Positions 11,166 to 25,938 of a stretch of 64,000 nt of DNA are shown piece after piece. The position numbers and the translations under genes are program-made. The DNA is from Tubulanus polymorphus (Eukaryota; Nemertea; Palaeonemertea; Tubulaniformes; Tubulanidae). Where the stretch lies: contig NC_134026.1 of assembly GCF_964204645.1 (NCBI RefSeq), forward strand, positions 14,970,450-15,034,449. Reading direction: 5' to 3'. A model generated the notes under the pieces. The model was not told where the DNA came from and made no database searches. It saw only the letters and a program-made list of their open reading frames with translations. Position 1 is the first letter of the stretch. Each line of letters begins with the position of its first letter.

Positions 11166-11466
11166 TTTAATACTAAATTTTTATTAAAATTGATTTTAGA
11201 AGTTCAATGATTTAAATATGATTCATATAAAATTTAAATTTAAATATGATTTATATATTTCAATCACACTATACTAACACTTTTAATGTTTAAAAATCTA
11301 ACAAATACAAATATAAATATTGAAATATGTTTAAAAAATATCTATTTATCTATCTATAAGAGCTCGTTAATTACTCGTTACTTTTTTACTAACACTTTAT
11401 ATTGAATAATCTATCAATTTATATGTTATTCATATATTTTTTTTTCATGTATATAAATATTTTAAG
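11166..11466. other. Subterminal A+T-rich region of copy C
   Basis: No gene. It holds TAGAAGTTCAATGATTTAAA, a repeated TTTAAATATGATT, CACTATACTAACACTTTTAA, and CTCGTTAATTACTCGTTAC (11366 on), a string that is amplified as a tandem repeat in copy F. It ends in ATAAATATTTTAAG against the palindromic terminus. This may hold replication or packaging signals, which is inference only. Confidence 0.5.
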
Positions 11467-11637
11467 AGTAATAGGGGAAATAGGCTTTCAGATTAAAGGT
11501 TGAAAGGGCGAGTGAGTAAAAAATGAAAAATATGAAAATAATAATAATTTCTACTTTAATTAGGAGTGAAACTCATAAAAAATGAAAAATAAATTCGAGC
11601 GTTCATTTTGATCTGAAAACCTATTTCCCCTATTACT
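11467..11637. repeat. Palindromic terminal repeat of copy C
   Basis: Begins AGTAATAGGGGAAATAGG and ends CCTATTTCCCCTATTACT, with 27-bp outer arms (one mismatch) and a shorter middle than the terminus of copy Z (171 against 265 bp). The outer end at 11637 abuts the remains of copy D (the tail of a 122-aa gene homologue and an integrase gene). Confidence 0.75.
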
Positions 11638-11735
11638 AGTATAAATCTGATGATAATGATTCCGATGATTATAAACCTATTATACCAGAAAATAAGTCAA
11701 ATCATAAAATCATTGAAACTAAATCTAAATTTTAA
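11638..11735 (+). pseudogene. Tail of 122-aa gene homologue (copy D)
   Basis: A short run matching the C-terminal end of the homologous gene in copy Z (shared IIPENKSNHK and ETKSK), cut on its 5' side by the terminus of copy C. It precedes the integrase start by 24 bp, as in copy Z. It has no function left. Confidence 0.5.
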
Positions 11736-11759
11736 ATATTATTAATGGATTAAAATAAG

Positions 11760-12575
11760 ATGAAAAAAGAACAATATTTAAGAGATTTATATTATAACCC
11801 AGAAATTGAAGTATCATATTCTAGCGTTTCAGAATTATGGGATGAAATTAAATCTGATAAAGAAAATGGTGCCGTATGGCACCCACATGGTGATATAAAA
11901 TATAGTGAACTAAGATTATGGTTACAAAATCAACCAACGTATCAAATCCACAAGAAAATGGATAAAAATTATTTAACAAGAAAGGTTATGGTTTCATATA
12001 TCGATCAACAATGGCAAACAGATTTAATTGACATGAAGAACTTAGAAGAATACAACAAAGGATATTTCTGGATATTAAATGTTGTAGACATATTCAGTAG
12101 ATACGCATGGTCAATTCCAATCAAAAATAAAACTGGTATAGAAGTGACAAATGCTTTTAAATCAATATTTAAAGAAGCTATTCCAGGTAACATACAATTT
12201 GATGAAGGTAAGGAATTCTATAACAAACATTTTAAAAAACTATTATCTGATAACGATGTAGAGTATTTTTCAACACACTCAGATAAAAAAGCATCTATTA
12301 TAGAAAGATTTTATAAAACATTGAAATCTAGAATGTGGAAATATTTTACTGCTAATGAAACATATAAATATATCGATGAGTCTATATATATATTAGATGA
12401 TTTAGTGAAAGGTTATAATAATTCTAAACATAGTTCTATAAATATGAAACCTATACAAGCTAGAAAAGAAGATAATTCAGAAATAGTTTGGAATAATTTA
12501 TATGGAGCATATGTTACGTATGATTTCGTAGAACCTAAATTTAAAATTGGACAACATGTAAGAATATCTAAATAG
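11760..12575 (+). pseudogene. Polinton integrase, 3' end replaced by a gypsy element (copy D)
   Basis: Matches the copy Z integrase closely (YLRDLYYNPE, QTDLIDM, QFDEGKEF, SIIERFYKTL, NNSKHSSINMKPI). The frame ends by chance at TAG 12573-12575, three bases after the shared string AGAATATCTAAAT, where gypsy sequence begins; the SH3-like part and chromodomain are missing. In the core the usual ERFNKT reads ERFYKT, and a 27-bp insertion (11867-11893) adds nine residues in the N-terminal part. Catalytic D, D and E remain, but the protein would be incomplete. Confidence 0.85.
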
Positions 12576-12587
12576 GATGATTTTGAC

Positions 12588-15500
12588 TTGGGTCGGACCA
12601 CACTTCTCGATTTTTCAATCGACACGGGCGACAGCAGACCAATTAAACAACGACCCCGGCGTTTACCACCAGCAAATAGGGAGTTTGTTGAGGCAACCAC
12701 CAAGGAGCTGCTTGATCGAGACCTCATACGGCCCTCATACAGTCCCTGGGCGAGCCCGATAGTGTTGGCCAAGAAGGCGGATGGGTCACTCGGTTTATGC
12801 TGCGACTACCGCCTCCTAAATGCACATACAAACCGTGATTCGCATCCGCTAGGGAGGATTGACAGTACCCTCGAAGCATTGGCTGGAAGTAAATGGTTCT
12901 CGAACCTTGATATGACAAGCGGTTACTGGCAAGTCCCAATCAAGGAAGAGGACAAACCGAAACAGCTTTTGTGACCGAGTGCCACCTTTACGAATAGAAT
13001 GTCCTTCCATTTGGGGTAACTAACGGACCTGCCTGTTTCGCTAGGTTAATGTCACTCGCTCTCGATGAGGTCGCCTGGAAAACTTGCTTGATATACTTGG
13101 ACGATGTTGTGGTATTTTCGGTTGACCTAGAAAGTCACGTCTCTCGGCTTGACAAGGTATTCAGTTTATTTTCTAGGGCACATCTGAAACTAAAACCCCG
13201 GAAATGTAACCTCCTTCAAAAACAGATTAAGTTCCTTGGTCATGTTATCGGCGAAGCCGGTATCGCCACTGACCCATCAAAGTGCGAAAAGGTTCACTCA
13301 TGGCCAGAACCAAAGAATGTATCGGAGGTACGGAGTTTCCTAGGGTTAGTTACATATTATTCCCAATTTGTCAAAGATTTTTCGGAGATAGCAGCCCCAC
13401 TTCACTGGTTGACCAAAAAGCATTCTGTCTTTAAGTGGCATCATGAACAACAAGTTCCATTTGATACGCTGAAGAAAAAACTGTGTGAGGCCCCAGTGTT
13501 AGGGTTCCCAGATTTTACGAAAAATTCAGGTTCGTTCATTTTAGACTGCGATGCTAGCAATTGGGCCATCAGCGCTGTTCTTTCCCAAACCCAGTATGAT
13601 GGCAGTGAGAAGGTGATTGAGTACGGGGGTAGAATGTTCAAGGGTGGCGAAGAAAATTATTGCGCAACTCGCAGGGAAATGCTCGCTATGGTTGACATGA
13701 TTGACCGACATTACCTCCTCGGTCGAAAATTTCTAGTCCGCACCGATCATGCCGCACTCCGCTGGCTGAGAAGTTTTAAGGAACCAACAGGACAGGTCGC
13801 CCGTTGGCTTGAGAGGCTGCAAGAATATGACTTCGACATCGAGCACCATCCGGGTACCCGTCATGGTAACGCTGATGGAATGTCTCGAATACCAAAACCC
13901 AGGCGGAAATATGGGGATTGTCCATCTTGTGGCCCCACCGATATCAACGCCATCGCACGGTCCACAAATCCAGAGATTCCGGTGATTCTCCGTCGAGACA
14001 TCTTAATTCAGGCACAGAAAAAGGATTCTGAGATTTCTGGAGTGAGAGATGTTGTAGCTGCTGGGGTAGGAAGGCCTGATCAGCCAACTCTGCAACAGTG
14101 CGGCAGCTTTATCCCGATCTCTTTATGGTTTGTTAGAAAGATTACAACTCCATAATGGATTGTTGTTCCTTCATCCACTACCGAGTTCAGATAAAAAGCT
14201 TTGTCGTGTTGTTTTGCCCAGATCAGCAGCCAGTGCGGTCATAGCTGACTTACATTGTGGGTTTGCTGGAAAGCATCTTGGTGGGTTAAAAACAGAGAAG
14301 AAGGTTCGAGAACGGTTTTGGTGCCCGGGAATCACTGGTCTTGTTAAGAGAAATGTGAGAGAATGCGAGACATGTCAGAAAAGCAAGTCTCCTACAAAAC
14401 GGCCTCGAGCCCCCCTTAAACCGACTCCAATTGGTCGACGAGGCCAGCGAATACACATTGATATCGTTGGGCCCCTCCCAAGGACTCGAAAAGGAACTGT
14501 TACATCCTCGCTGCCCAGGACGCCTTCACAAAATGGCCGGAAGCGTGGGCCATCAGAAATGAACGCGCAGCGACAGTTGCACGTGTTTTTGTGAATGAAT
14601 GGGTTACACGTTTTGGGTGTCCTGAAAGCATTCACTCGGACAAGGGCTCTAACTTCGAGTCAACATTGTTTTCGGAAATGTGCAAAGTTCTTGGCATTGA
14701 TAAGTCCCATACCACGTCATACCATCCGATGGGAAACGGACAGGTCGAGAACCTAAACAAATCCTTGAAGGCAATGTTGACAACAGCAGTTAATGACCTT
14801 GGTACCGATTGGGATGGAAAACTCCCAGCCTGCATGATGGCTTTCCGGTCAGGAGTACAGGCGCCTACACAGGAAACACCATTCTTTATGACATTTGGCG
14901 AGAAGATGTCTCCCCATTGATCTGATGGTTGGTGCACCGTAACCACGTGACCCAGGGACCAACTTCACGGACAAATTAGTTGACTGCCTTAAATGGGCAC
15001 ACAAAATTGTTCGTGAGCGTTTGAAAGTCGCCCAGAAGGTGCAAAAGAAAAACTATGACCGTTTTTCGAAGCGTGATGGATATCTGGCTGGAGACAGGGT
15101 TTGGCTGTATAGTCACTTCTTGAGGTCAGGCGAGGCATCTAAATTCCATCGACGATGGAAAGGACCATTTGTCGTGACGGAACGCCTCTCAGAAGTTAAC
15201 TACAGGGTGCAGCCTGAAGAAGGGAAGAAAGTGCCAAAGGTAGTCCACTTTAATGACATGAAACCTTGTCATGGAGCACCCAATAGAGTGACCCCATTTC
15301 CCAGGCAACAGAAGACGAAGCGGCACCAAAGGAACCCTCACATAAGACCACGTATGGTTGTTCCTGAGGACAACACCTCGGACTCAGAACCGGCTGAGGA
15401 GACTGTGTGGACCAGGGGGCCGTTTACCGGCCAGGGTCAAACACCAGTTCAGCAAGGTGTAGACCCAGAACCGGCCGTGGAACCTGAGGGCCAGGAACCG

Positions 15501-15773
15501 CAGGCTGTAGACCCTTGTTCCCAAGACTCCGAACCCGAAGACACATCAAATATCGACCAAAACTCTGCACCTGAAGATACCTTGGACGTCGACCAAGGCA
15601 GACGAATCTTGAGACCGAGAGAAGGCATACGCCCCCCATTTCGTTATGTTTGTTCTGCCTCGGTAAATAAGGAAATGACCAGGACCCAGTACTGGGAGTC
15701 AGTGCTCGCAGAGAATGAGAAATGGCTAGAAAGAACTAGGCAAAAGTCAATCACTTACCTAACCACGGTTTAA
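12588..15773 (+). pseudogene. pol: Gypsy pol: reverse transcriptase, RNase H, integrase (frames broken)
   Basis: Domains in order: reverse transcriptase N-terminal part (IDTGDSRPIKQRPRR, SPWASPIVLAKKADG, FSNLDMTSGYWQ), a broken stretch at 12970-13050, YLDDVVVF with the catalytic Asp pair (13097 on), connection, RNase H (FILDCDASNWAISAVL, TDHAALRWL), integrase zinc finger (H...CETCQKSK, 14250-14390), core (HIDIVGPL, SDKGSNFES, HPMGNGQVENLNKSLK) and a GPY/F-type C-terminal domain (RRWKGPFVV, 15150 on). At least five lesions (near 12972, 14150, 14505, 14590 and 14920-15020) split it. A proline- and glutamate-rich tail follows to 15773. Confidence 0.9.
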
Positions 15774-15861
15774 TGTGATTGTTACTTAGCCCATCACTTA
15801 CCGTGTTTCTCCTCGATTTCATGTTTTTCAGCTGAATTCGACCCTGCGCTTACAAGAGAAA

Positions 15862-16689
15862 ATGGATGTTCTTCAGCTAGACCGTCTGGACGAGAAAACG
15901 CAAAATTTCAAGAAGATCCTGACCAAGGAAGTGGCGAAATTTGTGCGAAATTTCTCGCAGAAGGAACAACCGGCTTGCCCCTCGACGTCAGAATTGATCG
16001 TATCCGCTCGGGAAAACTTGCACAACCCGAACACGATCGTCACAGCGGCAGTGATCACCGGGTTGAAGATAGCAATGGGGAGGAAATTCACCCCCCTCAC
16101 CGATGGTCAGTTCGCTACCTTAGGGGGCGAGCTGAAGAAGTTGGTTGGAGATGCCGGCGGGAGTACCTTAGGGTTAGAGCGCAAGTTGCAAAAACTCCAG
16201 TCAAAGATGGGAAGTATACCGAAGCCAAAACCTAAGAGAGTGTTTCTGCTTGCTTATTCCATGTTCAGCCGAGCCAAAGTGTCCGAATCAGTCTTTCCGC
16301 TTAGTCACTCTGGTGAGACAGTGGCTGAGCTCCTGTATTCTCTTCCGAGTTTCCGCATGGATTGCTCCGCCATTGTTTTCAACCATGGGTTGAACCACAT
16401 GCGGAACTCTGACTCGATTGAGGACGACCTGAATCGGTTGTACGGCCTGCTGAAAGGCAGATATCCAGGTATCCCCCTTTACCATCTGGAGGTTCCGAAG
16501 CCACCCTGTATTCGGAAGAACCGGCCTTGCATTATCAACATCGACAGAGTGAACGTTTTTGCTCAACGCGCCGGATTCACACAGATCGACCATCCGGATT
16601 ACGGGGATTCTGACTTCATGGGAGTACACTACCGGAAGCCCACAATGGATCATGTTCTCAGCCATGTTATCTCGTCCATTGAGCAATAA
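15862..16689 (+). CDS. Extra retrotransposon ORF, SGNH-hydrolase-like C-terminal half (275 aa)
   Basis: An intact frame 88 bp after pol, at the place where some gypsy elements carry env. The N-terminal ~125 residues look helical with no known domain. The second half resembles the SGNH/GDSL fold: a VFLLAYS strand where family members have GDS, an FNHGLNHM block in the place of GxND, a YPGIPLYHL strand, an N and later a D..FMGVHY block resembling the DxxH end motif. The usual nucleophile Ser block is not typical, so it may be inactive. There is no signal peptide or membrane segment, so it is not a fusion envelope. The assignment is by eye and tentative. Confidence 0.45.
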   Translation: MDVLQLDRLDEKTQNFKKILTKEVAKFVRNFSQKEQPACPSTSELIVSARENLHNPNTIVTAAVITGLKIAMGRKFTPLTDGQFATLGGELKKLVGDAGGSTLGLERKLQKLQSKMGSIPKPKPKRVFLLAYSMFSRAKVSESVFPLSHSGETVAELLYSLPSFRMDCSAIVFNHGLNHMRNSDSIEDDLNRLYGLLKGRYPGIPLYHLEVPKPPCIRKNRPCIINIDRVNVFAQRAGFTQIDHPDYGDSDFMGVHYRKPTMDHVLSHVISSIEQ

Positions 16690-17296
16690 TGACAGGCTAA
16701 CTGGGTTACCTGATAACGCCTTATCATGGCCTGTTTATGGTTTTCCCCACTTTCATGGTTGCCTGCTCATTTTGACCCACGATAAGCTTGGGTGGTAAGG
16801 TGAACATACCTTTTCATGTTTTATTGATCCACTGGCCTCTGTCTGTTGTGGTTGTAAATAGTGTATGTATGTATATATGTATAATTTAGAAACAGTTCTC
16901 CAGCGCCTTTTTGTGTTTATATTTTTCAGGGTATGTGGAACGAATCTGGACTGCCAGATGGAACCGTTGGCTTAGTGATTTAGAAGACCATCACTCGGAC
17001 CTACCTTATCATGGTTTATGTTTGCAGTGAGGATGCCTTTTCATGGTAATCTAGGTCATAATTCCTGCACTCGGTGATACAATATTACTGGTGTCTACAC
17101 ATACTCGTACCAAAGAACTATTGGACTACTTTTCAACTATCCTCAACTGTCCTTCATACACTGCCGTAAAAAAATGGACTTACCAAAAGATTTGAATCGA
17201 GGACTTTCAAGAGTGACGGATTATTTGCGAACAGGGATTATATAAATTGCGATCGAATGTATTGGACTTAAAAAAATTTCAAGTGTCCCTTTCTAC
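16690..17296 (+). other. Gypsy 3' untranslated region
   Basis: There is no long reading frame. It holds repeats of TTATCATGGTTTATG-like strings (TTATCATGGCC, TTATCATGGTT, TTTTCATGGT) between the last frame and the polypurine tract. It may contain RNA signals, but none is recognised. Confidence 0.4.
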
Positions 17297-20748
<3,452 letters not shown>

Positions 20749-21045
20749 CTAGTTAACAGTATCAACGCGTTGAATAAGTTTTTGTTCCATGGTTTCGCGC
20801 GAATGCTCATTAGAAGTGTTCATTTTATGTAACGCGGTCACTTTTAGGTTACTGATAGTGTGGTTCGGAAGTTTGAAATGTTCGCCGGTAGGTTTATCCA
20901 TTTTCTCTTGTCTGATATCAAATTTGTAACCGGTCAAGCATTGACGTAATGTTTGTCCAGTTTCTCCGATGTAGATGGTTCCAGGACAGATATCGCATGT
21001 GATATCTGTCATACACATTTGAACTGTAGAATATTCATACATCAT
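20749..21045 (-). pseudogene. Penelope-like element fragment: GIY-YIG endonuclease
   Basis: The 98-residue frame contains CDICPGTIYIGETGQTLRQC followed by GEHFKLPNH, SNLKVTALHKM and a REtmEQKLIQR block. This is the GIY-YIG nuclease end of Penelope-like retroelements, with the YIG and the following Arg (LRQ) retained. The reverse transcriptase part is absent, so this is a 5'-truncated 3' remnant. It would read in the minus direction. Confidence 0.7.
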
Positions 21046-21692
21046 GAAAACCTACACTACATGTATGCAGTAATCAAACTTTCACCGATGTTGGATATTT
21101 TAATAACCGTTAGGCTTTTTCAGTATTCTAAAGCAGAAAATAAAAAGCCAAATAAATAGGCCCTATTCCCATTGGTACAATTGTATAATGGGTACAGCTG
21201 TACCGTACACCTATCAGTCAGGATTGGAGAAATCGGTATACCAAACCTACGTACAGCATAATGTACACAGGCCTACAATGATTTCTGGTGTACAAGCCGT
21301 GACCACATGAACGTTTTGGATCTAGGTTTGACTATTAATTTCAGCAGGTCAGAGAGGCATGAGTAAAATTTAATTGTTTGGCTCAAATCAATAAGCCTTT
21401 CTGCGCGTGTAATACTGTATTGTTTTAATAATATCGAGTGAATAGTGCATTTACTGCATGTGATAACGGTACCAGTTATAGTAACATCAGTGTAGGGCCG
21501 ACGAGAGGTAAAAGTTGTGTTTGTAGTATGTAGGCATCGTAGGCTTATCATACTCACTTAATACTTAAAACGTTGTTGTTGCCTTACGTGACTGTACGGT
21601 GATTTCCACAGGTTAGCCGTAGGCCTATGTGAGTACGTTGACGCTATGACTTGCAATATTGGGATTCGAAACCAGAGAGAAAATGGGGATTT
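21046..21692. other. Host sequence with one diverged GTACGTGA-type repeat unit
   Basis: No gene. Positions ~21585-21640 (CGTGACTGTACGGTGATTTC, CACAGGTTAGCCGTA) match one unit of the 109-bp tandem repeat at 53502-53837, so this is a dispersed host repeat. Confidence 0.5.
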
Positions 21693-23340
21693 TGATTCAT
21701 TAGATTAAGAATTAACTGATAGAAGATAGAAAAGAAATATGCAATCAAAACCAATTTTTAAAATCATTGGATAAAGGAAATGAAGTAAATGAAGATACAA
21801 TTCAAGACCCACCAATTATAAATACAATTTAAAAAAAAATAGTTATGACAAAAGGAAAAATTGATTTTAATTATACAACTCATTGTTGTTCTTGTGAAAA
21901 GCTATTTTATTCATTTGAGAAAAAAAGCTAAAGATCGTGATCATCTTAGTCCGAAATATCGTGCAGCTGCTCATGAAGATTGAAATTTCCAAGCAAAAAA
22001 GTTAATTTCGTACACATATTATTTCATAATTTATCAGGATATGATACCCGTCCATTTATTAAACAATTATCAGGAGAATTAGGTGTAATTAATCAGGAAA
22101 TAGAAGAGTATAATGCAATAAATGATGCAAATGTGAGAAAATATGATTTTAGAATATTAGCGAAAACATCGGAAAATTATATTTCGTTTCAATTTGGTTG
22201 CTTTAGATTTTTAGATTTGTATAGATTTTTAGCAAGTTCATTAGATAATTTAGCTAAAAGTCTAGTTGACAATTATTTTATAATAATGCGATATCATTAT
22301 CCAAATGAACAAGATTTTAAATTATTAAGATATAAAGGTGCAATTCCTTATCAATCTTATAAAACACACGATGATTTAAAGTCGCAGAATTATTAAAAGA
22401 GCAATTTTAGAATCGATTGAAAAATGAACACGCGAAAGTTTTTATTAGAACTCTAAATATTTGGAATCATTTTAGAATGAAAAATCATGGTGAATTAGTT
22501 GATTTATATTTAAAATCAGATGTTATGATATTTGCTGATATATTTGAAAAATTAAGAGAAGTTAATTTAAATCATTTTAATGTTGATCCTGGTTATTATT
22601 ATTAAAGCCCTGGTTTAACTTTGCATGTGGTTTGAAATATACAAATGTAGCAATAGATTAATTCAAAGAACCAGATATGGCATTATTGTTTGAAAAATCA
22701 ATTCGAGGTGGAATTAGTGGTGTTGTGGGAGATAGACATTATAAATCAAATGATGAATATAAATTATCATATATTGATAAAAATAATTTATATGGTTGGG
22801 CAATGATGCAATATCAACCATACATAATTTTTATATAAACAGAAGTTGAAAATGATGACAATACTGATTTAGAAGATGATGCTCCAATTGGTTATTTCTT
22901 TGTAGTTGATATAGAATATCCTGATGAAATAAAATTTAAATCTAAAAATTTACCATTTTGTCCTGAACATATAATTGTAGATGATAGTTATTTAAGTAAA
23001 TATCAGAAAAAAATATAACCGAAAGATCATGTTTTTATAAAAAAATTAATAAGTAATGAATATAACACAAAATAATGAATATAATTTCTATTGTTCATTA
23101 AAGAATGTTAAAATTTTACATAACACAGGAAATAAAATTAAAGAAAGTTCATAGATTTTTTAAATTTAATTCATCGAAATGGTTAGAAAAATATCTAGGT
23201 TTCAATACTCAGCAGCGAACAATTTCAAAATCAGATTTTGAAAAAGATTTCTTTAAATTAATGAATAATAGTCTTTATGGTATAAATCGTGTGAAAATAA
23301 ATATTTGAAGTGATATTGAATTAAAAGATAATTCTGCTGA
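21693..23340 (+). pseudogene. PolB relic of the element-B subfamily (copy E)
   Basis: Matches residues about 495-1115 of the PolB of element B: KGNEVNEDTIQDPPIINTI, then the Cys/His block with several lesions (HD-HLSPKYRAAAHED), FHNLSGYDTRPFIKQL, FRFLDLYRFLASSLDNLAKSL, YLKSDVMIFADIFEKL, NNLYGWAMM, and FFKLMNNSLYG. Many stops and frameshifts. It stops just before the intein site (DNSAEW), so nothing can be said about an intein here. Flanks are host sequence on both sides. Confidence 0.8.
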
Positions 23341-23570
23341 GTGGCTGAGTTCAGGTTACCGCTCGCGGTCAGCAGACATTGTTACGCAATGGCGTTTAGA
23401 CGTCTGAATTGCATGGCTCGTGCCATCACCTGGCGATTTGTTTTTCAGGTCGAGGTCAAGGTTGTTTATCAGCATACATAGTACCATAAAATTTCTGGAC
23501 TGCGGAATAGCGTATACCTCCGCAACCTGGCGAATAAGTAACGCCAAGCGAATCAGACAATTCAATAGAT

Positions 23571-23937
23571 AACAACCCTCTGGGGAGGTCGTGAGAGGTT
23601 GCCTGTCGGTTTTTTGGAGGTAATCGATACCGGAGAATGCGCCGATACTAAAACCATAACGCCAAATCGATTTATGGTGTTTAAGTGATATAAGAGGTGA
23701 AAAAACATTTGAAAAAAAGTTGAACCAGTAACGGAATTTGAACCGGTAACGAGAAATTTGAATCGGGAACATGTAATGGTTCCTTGTTCCTCAATGGGAG
23801 ATGAATTCTGAATGGGTAACAACCCTCTGGGCAGGTCGTGAGAGGTCACCTGTCGGTTTTATGGAGGTAATCGATACCGGAGGATGCGCCGATACTAAAA
23901 TCATAACGCTAAATCAATTTATGGTGTTTAAGAGATA
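23571..23937. repeat. Direct repeat, two units 247 bp apart
   Basis: The unit begins AACAACCCTCTGGG and includes GAGGTAATCGATACCGGAG and TTTATGGTGTTTAAG; it runs about 23571-23690 and 23818-23937 with roughly a dozen differences. No coding signal. Confidence 0.7.
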
Positions 23938-24094
23938 ATAGAGTCAATAATAAACATAAACAAGGCAATTTGAAGAACCCCGAAGAACCTATCTTTTAAA
24001 ATCGAAATATGATGAGTGTATCCAGGGATAGTTATTTAAGAATTGACAGGGTTTTAGGCAAAATACCTCTCCTAACCTGGACCTTTGGCCATAG

Positions 24095-24465
24095 AGCTCC
24101 AAAATCACTAGAACTCCAAAATCACTCCAAAAGGCACATCCCCTGGGGTAATCATACTATGAAATAGCATTGTCTTGTTACCAATGGTTCTTCCTGAATC
24201 ATGTTTACAAGATTTCACATGAATGACCTGTAGTGACCTTGACCTTTGATCCTAGGACCCCACAATCAATGGGGCACATCCTCTCCATAGGGGTAATCAT
24301 AGTACGTAATATCATAGTCCTGCGATCAACGGTTCTTCTTGAATCGCGTTCACAAGGTTTCACATGAATGTTCTGTGGTGACCATGACCTTTGGCCCCCA
24401 AAATCAATAGGGCACATCATCTCACTAGGGGTAATCGTACTGTGTAATATCATAGTCCTGCGATC
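24095..24465. repeat. Dispersed/tandem repeat with TGACCTTTGACC-like half sites
   Basis: Three imperfect units contain AATCAATRGGGCACAT, GGGGTAATCATA, and TGACCTTGACCTTTG or TGACCATGACCTTTG. Units are ~115-120 bp apart. Similar repeats are, to my knowledge, common in mollusc and other marine invertebrate genomes. Confidence 0.65.
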
Positions 24466-25626
24466 TTAAATGATATTCAAGATTATGAAATGGTTCCTTT
24501 TTTTAACTCCGTTATTTGTGAAGAGATAGCAGTTATATAGTAGCTTCTTCACGTTGATTTCATGGGTTAAAAAAACGTACTGTAGGTACTAGACAGCGGT
24601 TTCTATGAAATTTAATGTTTAGGCACCGGTACATCATTTCTGGTCGTAGCACATTTCACGTTTGCAGCTGAAACTACGGGCCGACCTAAAGCGACCTTGC
24701 TCAATCCCCGAACTGATAATATTCGGTTATACAAAGTTCGCAATAAGTCATATTAACTTCGATAACCAATGTCTGCACCGGTGCCGTTCTCTTTCCTCGA
24801 TTCTGACTGCTCCTGCACATTGTTACTGACAACCAGCGTGAAATAGTACCAGATAAAATTGTCTGTATAAGTGGGATTCGAAGCTAACTCTGTGCATCGA
24901 TTGGTCAGATGCATTGTCCGACACCGGGTATCCCTGCGGCAAATCCCGGTTACTATTTATACTGAAAATGAAGGAATTCCGTTTTATCAAAAAACTACGC
25001 GATTCCGTCATTACCCGATATGACAACACCGACAGAATGTGTCATTTGCCTTTTTATGAGAAAGCTGACAGGCCATAGTACCCCTCAGGGCTCTTGTTTT
25101 TTTTTCTAATTTTATTGTTTTTAAGTTCAATTTCATTTGTAACATCAACCAATTTCTTCGATGGTTTCATTCTGTTATGTATTGATGCCAAAAAGGTCTT
25201 TCTGTCTCCCATTTATGAGGAGAAAAATAAGGAGTGTGGACGACTCATGCATCGTCTCCTGGCCTGAAAGCGCCATTTTCCCATTACTTCCGTGAACGAA
25301 ACCAGTCTAAATCTTTAAGTAGGTGTAGTAATACGAAGGAATAATTTGTGTGCTGTGAAAGTTTGAAAATGCGACCCGATAATCAACACTGAATCAGTAA
25401 TATTTATAAAGTTTATCATTTTATTTCAATAAATAGGATGAGAAAATGTTGGGATTACTCTTGACGTTCGCTTTTCCAATTAGCTTTCTTCTAATATGCT
25501 CCCCGATGAACCATACGTACGGGATGACTAATGCCATATTTAAGGTAGTGACGTGAATAGCATTAAAACATTCAAATTCATATTTTGCTTTGTCAAATTA
25601 CGACCCTTCAATTTGTTGTGACACAG

Positions 25627-25815
25627 GTTTCCAGACGGATTTCAAAAACAGATCCTCCTATGAGCTCAACAATACAGCCAAGATTATTCTTTAGGAAAGT
25701 GGCTGTAGATCGAATCACAGTTAGATTCCACAGTAGCCATAAGCTTAGCTGTGAGGCTGGTGGAAGTCCAACTCCTACAGTTTATTGGTTGTTTAATGGT
25801 TCGAGAATAATACAG
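25627..25815 (+). CDS. Host gene exon: immunoglobulin domain, IMP-L2-like (part 1)
   Basis: An exon of 63 codons, phase 0 at both ends, preceded by a pyrimidine-rich stretch and CAG and followed by GTAGTA. It encodes the first half of an immunoglobulin domain: LSCEAGGSPTPTVYWLFNG has the strand-B Cys and the strand-C Trp. With the next exon it resembles the IMP-L2 / neural-ectodermal factor group, secreted two-Ig proteins that bind insulin-like peptides in insects. Upstream exons with signal peptide were not found in the window. This is the only clear host gene here. Confidence 0.7.
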
Positions 25816-25938
25816 GTAGTATTCTAAGATTTCTTTATTATCAAACCACCAGTATGATATTGAATGTTCTCTATTCCTATAACCTAAGAAAATATCAAAG
25901 TATATATGCTGCTTAATTATTTGTTATTATTTTGGCAG

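Larger units (their letters stand above)
23341..25626. other. Host sequence with dispersed and tandem repeats
   Basis: No gene is seen. It holds a duplicated ~120-bp unit (23571 and 23818), a three-fold ~120-bp repeat (24100-24460) and, at about 25053-25100 (reverse), the end of a repeat family (ACAAGAGCCCTGAGGGG in reverse) that also forms the left end of the insertion at 57699. Confidence 0.5.

Noticed and set aside
12413-12772. 119-aa minus-strand frame
   Set aside because: Antisense shadow spanning the integrase/gypsy junction.
24860-24920. Second tRNA-like segment (GGGATTCGAAGC)
   Set aside because: B-box-like only; other arms missing.
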